Shown here in pieces: positions 55,901 to 64,000 of a DNA stretch of 64,000 nucleotides. The first letter of the stretch is position 1, and each line of letters starts with the position of its first letter. The notes beneath the pieces are model-generated. The model ran no database searches. It saw only the letters and a list, made by a program, of their open reading frames with translations, and had not been told where the DNA came from. The translations under genes and the position numbers were made by a program. The DNA is from Lunularia cruciata (Eukaryota > Streptophyta > Marchantiopsida > Lunulariales > Lunulariaceae): NCBI GenBank assembly GCA_948567375.1, contig OX419755.1, positions 74,280,944-74,344,943 of the forward strand, given 5' to 3'.

Positions 55901-58436
55901 AGGGTTCTATCAATGAAATTGCCTTCTCGCCAAATGGCCTTTACCTCGCCACAGTTGGCAGAGACGGTATGTCCATTATGCTGGTGCAATCCGAGTGATT
56001 GCAAGCAAGTTGGTACTATCTACTTGTGCCCATCAACGAAGACGTTTTTGAGGAAATTCCTGTTCCAACCACTGATGTCACACATGCCTGTGTTTGCAGG
56101 TTATCTGAGAGTCTTCGATTACAGCAAGGAGCAGTTAACATGTGGCAGTAAGAGCTATTTTGGGGCTCTTCTTTGCTGTGCCTGGAGGTATGAGAGTTCA
56201 GCCTATAGTTCAACTTGTATCTTTGTTCACTGGGACCCGGGGCATTGTTCAAGTCGGAATAATGTCTCACTGTTTTCATGTGCATTGGTGAATGACTGAT
56301 GTGGTGCGAGGTCTAGAAGTCCAATTCTGGAAAAAGTAAAATCAACAATGTATAGGGTATCGAAAGTGAAGGCAAGAAAGCCAGCGTAATAGTGTGTCAC
56401 TAAGTGTGTCCTCATCCAAGGCAAGATCAAGCAAGAGCTATACGTATAGTGATGAAGCTAGATGTGGACTGTACAATCGGCGCAGCCTACCCTTTCTAGA
56501 TCCAGATCAGTTTTCTATCAATTCTTTCTTTCCATTCGCTTGACTGAGTCTGTCTATGCTGACATATATTTCCCCATCTCATCTCTGCGCCGATCTCGTT
56601 TTGTTCGACTTTATACCCTCTCTTATTCCGTTGGTAGTAGCCGATTCATCCCAGAGTCTTTATAAGTTTGTGTACACCTCCCTTAATCCCTTAATTAAAC
56701 ACCTTGATCGTACTCGCACCTGGGTGCTTTCTCTGCGCTTCCCTCTCATTCTGATTGGGTCTATGGTTTTGCTCATTTCGACGCAGAGTTAGCTATACAG
56801 AACGTAACTGAGTCTGCCCTGACACTCCAGAGCCATGATAGATAGCGATACCAGGGGTTGGAGTTCTATCCATCTACACCGACCCTATGACGGCCGTTTA
56901 AGGCATAGTGTTGTTGAACTGAGTTATAGTGACATTGCGGTTATTTCTGTCCGGTATTTTGTGGAGCGAGTCTTGCTGTAACTTAAGCATTGCCAGGATA
57001 GACAACATCTCAGTACTGGCCTTGCTCGACTTAGTCAGTTGATGATCTGAGGAATCGTTAGGCTGGTTCTACTTTGACACGGAGGAGTCCTTTGTTTGGT
57101 GATATGCGTTTTTTCCTGCCTCCATGTGTTGATGACCTTGGACGTTGATGCGCTGAATGAGGCGGCACGTCTGTTATGGAGAGAGTCTACTCTAGTTATA
57201 CGTAGTCGGAGTTTTCATGTAATATGTTGGGTATACTGCAGTTGTCAACAGACATTATCATATAATATTTTATGTTATAGCGACACTCACCACAGCTTGA
57301 AAGTTATGAATGAGCACACTTAATTGAGTCAGTCAAATCCTCGCAGACCAGAAAGCTTTTTCCAGAGGAATCTAAAAAGGTTCGAATTATACCATTGCAT
57401 CATATAGTCAGGGGATTTGTATTAGAATCTTCTGCAGGAAGATTGTACTTGCACTGCTGGGCAGGAACTGACAATGTGATCTGCCCTTTCTTGCATGGGA
57501 ACGAGTAGCCCGGACGGCAAATACGTTTTGACTGGAGGAGAGGACGATCTAGTCCAAGTCTGGAGTATGGAGGATCAACGAGTAGTGGCCTGGGGTGAGG
57601 GTCACAATTCTTGGGTAAGTTAGACTACAGGTGCAATTCGAATGCTAGCCCTTTCACTTACCTGCCTGCCTTTAAATGGATCTGATCTCTTACAGAGCTA
57701 TCTAAATACTTTTGACTGCGTAGACGTCTCAACTTTGATACAGAATGATGCCCCATACAGCATATGCTCCTCGCATCGTGCTCTTCTTACGTAAATTGGT
57801 GTGCGTTATTACCAGGTTAGTGCAGTCGCTTTCGACGCACATTGGGCAGCACCTCCTTCGGACGAGTCCGGAGAATCAGTGACTTACAGATTCGGCTCTG
57901 TGGGACAGGTACTTGTAGACCTATTTGGATAAAGTTCTTCGCAATAGATGTCCAAATTTCCACTGAGTCGATGGTCCAGACAGGGCGGAGGTGACTGAGA
58001 CCAAGCTCTATGGACTGCGTTTATTGTTCAGGATACACAGTTGCTTCTATGGGACCTAGCTATGGATGAAGTAGTGGTGCCCCTGCGCAGGCTGGGGGGT
58101 ACACTCGTTGGATCACCAGCTTTTAGAGAAGGAGCAGCGCAGTCAGCTCGATGGGACGGCGTGCAACCTGTTGGAATGCTTCATCAAGCTCCTGTTCGCA
58201 AGGAGGTGCCTAAGCTTGCACCTGTAATGGCACACCGGGTGCACACTGAACCGATGTCAAGCCTGATTTTTACGAAAGAGGCCATTTTGACTGCTTGTCT
58301 TGAAGGGCACGTGAAGATTTGGGATAGGCCAGGAGCTCAAGGAGATAGCCCGGCAAGGAACTCAGATAATGCTGACCCAAGTTCCAAAGAGAAGCAACCA
58401 CCAGTCAAGAGTGGTCTGTCACAATTTAAACAATGA
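52874..58436 (+). CDS. WD40-repeat protein of the CreC/WDR20-like family, 11 exons, 539 aa
   Basis: Exons by splice sites and protein similarity: 52874-53008, 53642-53962, 54204-54312, 54689-54782, 55064-55151, 55395-55478, 55870-55966, 56100-56187, 57509-57614, 57816-57908, 58032-58436. Their sum is 1,620 nt, phases agree at every junction, and the stop is TGA 58434-58436. The N-terminus has [12 protein letters not shown] and then a Ser/Gly-rich stretch. Next come [31 protein letters not shown] and [20 protein letters not shown] repeats follow: [54 protein letters not shown] and [11 protein letters not shown] (residues about 290-505). Length and order match plant homologues, such as those in Arabidopsis. 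Fungal CreC and animal WDR20 partner ubiquitin-specific proteases, so a scaffold role in deubiquitination is likely but inferred. It appears intact. Confidence 0.93.
53963..54203 (+). other. GC-AG intron 2 of the WD40 gene
   Basis: The donor reads AAG|gcaagt and the acceptor tgcag|GAT. Protein similarity (SQDK then DPIKGLHF) requires the exon to end at 53962, and no GT donor preserves this. AG|GCAAGT is the best-known context for GC-AG introns in plants, so this is likely genuine. Confidence 0.85.
56188..57508 (+). other. Long intron 8 of the WD40 gene (1,321 bp)
   Basis: Most introns of the gene are 180-640 bp; this one is over twice that. Donor gag|gtatga and acceptor agtag|CC are supported by the protein join CCAW-SPDGKY. 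I see no transposon end or coding frame inside. Confidence 0.8.
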
Positions 58437-60715
58437 TGATTGCTTTGTTGAATGCCCTCTCCTTTAAACCTCCTCTCCTCTCCGTTGTAGCGTATTGCTG
58501 GGCTGGAGTTGGAAAAAAATGTATCATGATCGGGAAGGGTTTTCTCCATTCTTTGCCTTACAATGTCGTTTATAATATGGCTAGTGAGTAGACATGCTAA
58601 CTTGCTCTAATTTAAGAGTACAAAAGCAGGAAATCACGGTTCTCCAATCTTGTCAATTATGAATGTAGATCAAATGTTTTATTTTAGACCGTAGGTTCTT
58701 TTCTTTGGGTTCAGCACAGAATCATCCATTGTTCCCTTTATGTTATCTGCGATGCTCCTGATAAAATTCAAAATTAAGGTGGCACCAGCTCCAACCGAGT
58801 TCTTCTTTCAGTCCCTCGTGCTTACTTTCTCTCTTTGCTTTACGTTGTCGTTAAGCTTTTGGCTATTGCGTGGACGTCCTTGAACAAGAACTACACAGCA
58901 ATTACAGATGTATCATTTTCTCAAGCTTATAAGTAGTGACACCTGTTACTCCCGATCGGAGTTCCTTTCTCTTCGGTAGGTACTCCCCCAGACGGAAAGA
59001 GGCACGAGTAGTGAAGCCATCCCGCAGACCTGCTTGCCACTAATTGAGGCCTTGTAGATTCCCCAGTACATGCTACAGCTAGAAAAGGAGTTAAGTAGAA
59101 AGTTATCTGCCAGTCTGGTCAGTCATTAGACAGAGTAGCTGCCTAGACAAGCATTGTGAAGCCTGTAGCAAAGCGCGGAGCAGAGGCCCGGCGACATCTA
59201 GTGGACCGTTTCTGAGCGTTTGCATCTTAGAGTCTTTATTCCCTGGGAGAATATGGTTTTCAATCTTGAGACCTTCAGTCGGGTGTTTGACCAAGGCTGA
59301 TAGGGTTATGCAACGAGGTCCTCTCATACCTTTCCCGAGCGAGGTGAGCGAAGCCTGTCAACCCATGGTGGGGAACTTTCTGGGTACTTTTGCACCAAAG
59401 CGTTGACACATTCTAGCATGGTGCTTCTAGCATAGCACACGCTTTGGTGCTTTCCAAGGCTTTCGGATGTCGTGATCTGGCTGGTTTCCTGAGCGAGACA
59501 TGGTAAAAGGTCCGAGCTTTCTGTATCAACTTCAAATCCATCGCCATGTGTTCCCGAGTTTCTATTCCTAGTATTCACGACAAGATCATTCTAGGATCCC
59601 TTGACTCGTTGCCATGTGGTACTACAGGTCTGTCAGTCTTTCCTCGTGTGCTCTCGACCAGTGGTCTAGCTTTCCTCTACTTGCAGGGCAGTTCTCGAGC
59701 GTCAACATTGATGCGACGAAAGGTTTCACAGGAAGAAAGTTTCTACATTTTATATCGCACCTTCAGCAAAGAGGCTATAAGACGGTTTGGTCCTTGTCAG
59801 TGAATGAGTCGGTCCCGCTTCCTGACATAGTCAAGACCCAAGGAAGTTCATCCGTGGAAGCAAATTGAAGCATTCAGTAGGTGCATCAAAGTGCAAATCT
59901 CCTCTGCTCGCTAAAGTGGACCAGCGATCCGGACAGAACAAAGATTGACGGGAAAACCGAAATCCGGCTTACTACAGTTTCAACTAGATGGTACAATATT
60001 GGATGCACCTCAAAAATCGCCTTTCCTATTCAAGTTGAATAGCGCCAAGATCTCTTATGAATGTAAAATCAATTAAGCAAACCGCAACCAAAATATGAAT
60101 TGCTCACAGGTTAAAGCAATGACGATTTCCCAGCAGATGGTACCCGCATGAAATGTACGGGAACAGTCAAAATCAAAATTTGCTACATTTGTTTGTAGGT
60201 GAACAATGTGTAGGTCACCGAAAGTGAAGGCTACAAATTTATGTGTCAGCAAACTCGTATTCTTAAAAGAAACATTCCATAGGATCGTCGGAACCTTCCA
60301 CAGTATGCGAGACACTAATTTGATCCATCAGAATTGGATGGTCCCAACCAGAGCACGGACCAAATTGTAAATTGATAGGCACTGCTTGTCCTCAATACAA
60401 AAGGCTATTCGTAATCAAAGCACGAATCAATCGCTACAACAGTGGGAATATTAGGTGAATGTTAGGAAGAACAGGACGACACTGCCTAATCCAGAAGGAA
60501 GGACCTTTATACAGAAAATGGCTCTCAATTCTTTGCGAAGTCTCGTACAAAGGATATATTCAGCCTTTGGTGAAGAGTATCTTACATGATGTAATGAGAT
60601 TGATTGCTTGATTGATAAAATCCATGAATCCAATATTCAAAACGTTTCGTACACCCAGTTGTATCAGATCACCTCAGCTTGATAAAGCAGTGAAACGGCA
60701 TGACATTGACAACAT
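58437..60715. other. 3' region of the WD40 gene and sequence beyond, no second gene recognised
   Basis: The first few hundred bases should be the 3' untranslated region. The open frames further on (for example 59614-59868 plus, 60073-60315 minus) are unrelated to any family I know and overlap each other on opposite strands. The composition is close to that of the gene's introns. Confidence 0.5.
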
Positions 60716-60720
60716 AGCAA

Positions 60721-60801
60721 CCAAACAAGATCTTAGGGAAATGCTACCGTAGATGCTTTATCAGATCGATGTCGCGTGGTCCAAACAAGATCTTAGGGAA
60801 A
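60721..60801. repeat. 21-bp direct repeat spaced exactly 60 bp
   Basis: The sequence ccaaacaagatcttaggga plus aa occurs at 60721-60741 and 60781-60801. The intervening 39 bp are not repeated. Confidence 0.9.
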
Positions 60802-63800
60802 CTGAGTCAGGAAACGACGCGTTGCGCGACGTCCTAGTGAGCAGTGGCCGGGATTTTCTGGTAAAGTAGAAGTGAATAGACCGAAGACTTTAGGTCGGTC
60901 TTGCGAATGGTTTACCAACAGTTCTGATCTCTCTCGTACGCGCGATAATACGGAACACCAGAATTTCTGGAGCTGAGAGTTCAGTTGAAAATTGCAATAC
61001 TTACAGAGTTGTCAATCTACCGTAGATATCATATATTACTCTTAGGGAGATAGATTACATCATGATCATGACGGAGCACGAATCCTTCGACTCTGCAAAC
61101 GTATGTTCCTCTCAAAGTTCGTGGACGACAGGCAAGTGCAACAGTAACAGAAGCGATACGACAGCACGAGGATTAGGCGCAAAAGAGGAAGTGCAATCCC
61201 TCAGTAGCCTACTCGTGACCTCTGGGGACTCGGCACACCCTAAGTCTTTGTACTCCTGTCACCAAACGAACAACAACAACAATAACAACATCGGGTACCC
61301 TATTTCCTCCTCGGACATCGTTCAGACGACGTTGTAAAATCTGTCTTGAAACTCACGACATGAGAATGACAATTTTGCAGCAATTCCGTGGAGGCATGAT
61401 GCACCCGCACAAGGATCGAGCCATGCCTCTTTACTAAAGCTAAGATCAAAGCTTCCGGGCTTTGACAATCCACGCTCTGCCACCAAAGACAGAGAGTTAT
61501 GAACTCTTCGAGATTTGAGTCCTGCAATCTCAGCGACGAGAAGCAAGGGGTATGCGCACTGCTACAGAATGCTAGTGGAATGACATGTCAAGCCACCTTG
61601 TCTCACGCTGCCGCCACGTGCCCTCCCTCTGTACCGAGTGCTGATCTCAAGTCAAGACTTGTTTACGTACTTCAGTCAATCGATGAAGCCCAGCTACAGT
61701 GTCGTGGTTCTACGTACATTATGCTTGACTTGTCTTTGGGCGCCTGCTGTTTGCGAAAGCGTCAAAATCTCCAATGGAACTCAATGGAGTGCACGAGAAG
61801 CTCCAAAACGAGTTTTCGTCGCCTTTGCCCTCCAAGCTGTATTGCTCTAGACATTCTTTGTCTGTTGAAGTGAACTCTCTCCCGTTGTCCTTGACCCAAA
61901 AATATGCTGGACTATCTATCAACCAATCATGTATTTTCATGAGGAGTAGTTTATTTGTATTTCGCATCATCATCATTTAAAGCATGATGGAACCGGTTCA
62001 AGCACTCGTTAGATAGATGGGCTCTTTTTTCGAGCCTTTTGTTGTTTATGGAGTTTGCTCTGTACTTTTGGTGTTTTTTTTTCCCCTACCCTTCGCTCTT
62101 ATCTCGATGCTTTTGTAAGGACACTTTATCTGCTACTCTGCTGAATGAATTATTACTATTATTACTATTAGAATTTCCCTTTCTATAATGCATCCCACCA
62201 TCATGGTTTCGTGTGTTCAGCTCTACAGCTCTTGAAGTAGGGTGTGGATGTACATTAGTCTTGGTTTTGGGAGGTGGTACATTGGATTAAGGAATACATG
62301 ATCAGTTATTACTATTATTATTACTGTATGAGAAACCATCATTCCAAGAGTCTATTTTCTACACAGCTCTCTGCACTATACCATCTCACCTCCACCCAAA
62401 ATCTATGGTAATTTGACGAGATCGGATCGGCGAAGGGTCAATCAAATAACTAAGTTAATCATGAAGAACTAATTACGTTTGTAACTACGGTAGTCAGTAG
62501 TAGTTGTAGTAGTAGCGCAGTTTCCCCAAAGTTACTGAGATCCGCAACCGAGTTAGTGGCCTAAAAGCAGGTACTGTACTGCAGTTATCACTGATACGTG
62601 CGTGATGATAATCTTATGACTTAATTAATCTAGTCAAATGCGAGTCTACTTCAAGTCGACGACAAAAACGAAGCATGATCAGATCAAAACCAATAACTGG
62701 AGGCCTCTATCTTTCTTCTTTCCTCAAAGAATGATGACTATATACCTCTGACATAAGAAAATTAGTATGAAATAAAATCGGTGCCTTCTTAGTTCCTGTT
62801 TGTCTCGCTCGGCTCTCTACATTCTTTGTCTTCGCATGTAAAATAGTTTTATTTTAAACGACAGTGAGTTCACTCGGTTGACTAGTGACAGCAGCTTCTC
62901 CTGGAATTGAGAGATATATAAATATTAAAGTTAAATAAAAATACATTATATTTAATTTATGCGATGCACATTAATATTATATTGATAGGGTCAGGTTGAT
63001 TGAGAGATCTGCTCACTCGACAAAAATACAAAACATACTTATGAAGTTACAACGACACAATACGAGCATGAGTGTACAAAATTTAATATAATATATGTAG
63101 ATATGGATGACAAAAGCCTAAGAAAGTTGGAGGCTGAGTGATTGTACCCATTCATGTTACTCCATGTAGAAGTGGATGATGATGATGGGTAGGGGTGAGG
63201 GGATGTATTTCCATAGAAGTCAAAGAGGTCACGAAAGTTAACACCAAGTAAAATGCCACAATTCCATGATAATAATCCTACCTAACTTGTCACTATCTCT
63301 AAAGTACGAGTTTCTTGGATGTTGCATCGAAGAATCTCCAGTGAAGTATGTACCTTTGAAATATAAGGCGCTTTTTCTTCGTAAAGCTATGGGGATTTGA
63401 TACCCCTGCTAAAGGAAAGGGGGCAACCACGCGTATTGATGGTCATATGAAACAATTTCATTTATTTGAGCCAAATATCACCAGCCACTTTTTCTGTCTA
63501 TGAGACAAGTTAGATGAACTATGGCTACCGTTACCATGATGCTATATGTAGTAAGATCATAAAGGTTGGTGCAAAAGCATAGCCTACAGTGCAATCAATC
63601 AATCAATCTTCTGTAGGGTAATAGTAACAAAACGTGCAATGAAACAGTACTTTGTTCACCAATATCAGTTTTTAACCATCATGAATTTTCAGCGGCATGT
63701 TTGTAAAGAAAAAGAGCATGGACGACCCCACTAGCTTAGTATCTCATGGTGGGGTTTCTATGTCCCTTCTTTTCCATCTTTCAAAGTTCTCCATATTAAA

Positions 63801-64000
63801 CTGGGACATGGATCCTGGCAGCTGTTTTCTCTTTCTATGATTTAGACTTACATGTTTGGTGGTACCCACTGGGAAGTAATAAACGTAAAAGCATTTCTTC
63901 ACCCTGAGGTTTGCAACATGCCCAAGTTTGAGAGTTTTCATCTCTTGTCCTTTTCCATCAAGTGATTTCCTCAACTTTAAGAAATAGTGTGAACGTTAGT
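60802..64000. other. Intergenic sequence with simple repeats, no recognised gene
   Basis: Contains tta-type trinucleotide runs (62148-62170 and 62306-62326), a gtagta run (about 62490-62515), an atg run near 63170-63190 and a caat run near 63594-63608. The frames 61062-61337 (with an Asn-rich tract from an aac repeat) and 61499-61873 are open but unsupported. A gene to the right of the window cannot be excluded. Confidence 0.5.

Noticed and set aside
61062..61337. 91-codon frame with an Asn-rich tract as a possible gene start
   Set aside because: The tract reflects an aac repeat; no downstream exon or family resemblance supports it.
61719..61976. Minus-strand frame with VKDNGREFTS, recalling the DNG-EF motif of copia integrases
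   Set aside because: Only about ten residues agree; neighbouring integrase motifs are absent and two plus-strand frames overlap it. Chance is more likely.

Overview
The window is a stretch of land-plant nuclear genome: about 50 kb of nested, decayed retrotransposons next to one intact intron-containing gene. The plant assignment rests on three things. The gene matches the plant WD40 family related to CreC/WDR20. The best-preserved LTR element has a primer-binding site of the plant initiator tRNA-Met type. The LTR elements are plant-like Ty3/gypsy elements. I cannot name the species; the mix of elements would suit a seed-free plant such as a bryophyte, lycophyte or fern, but that is a guess.

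Region 1 to 14.7 kb is a three-level nest. Element A (Ty3/gypsy, plus strand, 5' end outside the window, 3' LTR 5715-6405) sits inside element B copy 1 (chromovirus, minus strand, 5' LTR 9463-9657). B copy 1 in turn sits inside element C (minus strand, about 9.66-13 kb). Element C carries gag, a retropepsin and a recognisable but broken cytosine-5 DNA methyltransferase domain. Its reverse transcriptase, if it had one, lies left of the window.

Region 14.7 to 45.9 kb holds B copy 2 (14705-21315, near-identical LTRs, TSD ttgct), a very decayed A-like element (about 21.3-27.4 kb) containing a solo B LTR (26380-27122, TSD caagg), an unexplained 1.27 kb insertion between 18-bp direct repeats (28.8-30.1 kb), and B copy 3 (31476-37721, TSD gctat), which itself carries a solo A LTR. 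A second, inverted solo A LTR follows (37902-38593). B copy 3 and this LTR interrupt an older unidentified coding relic. After that come a coiled-coil relic, a fresh 300-bp tandem duplication and AT-rich sequence without recognised genes.

Region 45.9 to 51.1 kb holds a near-full-length, mutated non-LTR retrotransposon. It has an N-terminal C2H2 finger, a reverse transcriptase and a C-terminal CCHC plus restriction-like endonuclease (the R2/R4/HERO-type layout), with a candidate 13-bp target duplication. A second, 5'-truncated copy of its last 98 bp lies 1.6 kb downstream. Endonucleases of this type are not what one expects in a land plant.

Region 52.7 to 58.5 kb is the only apparently functional gene: an 11-exon WD40-repeat protein of 539 residues, with one GC-AG intron and an upstream ORF overlapping its start. 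From 58.5 kb to the end I see no convincing gene.

The two observations most worth follow-up are the retroelement-borne DNA methyltransferase (minus strand, 9.69-10.40 kb) and the restriction-like-endonuclease non-LTR element (45.9-49.4 kb).
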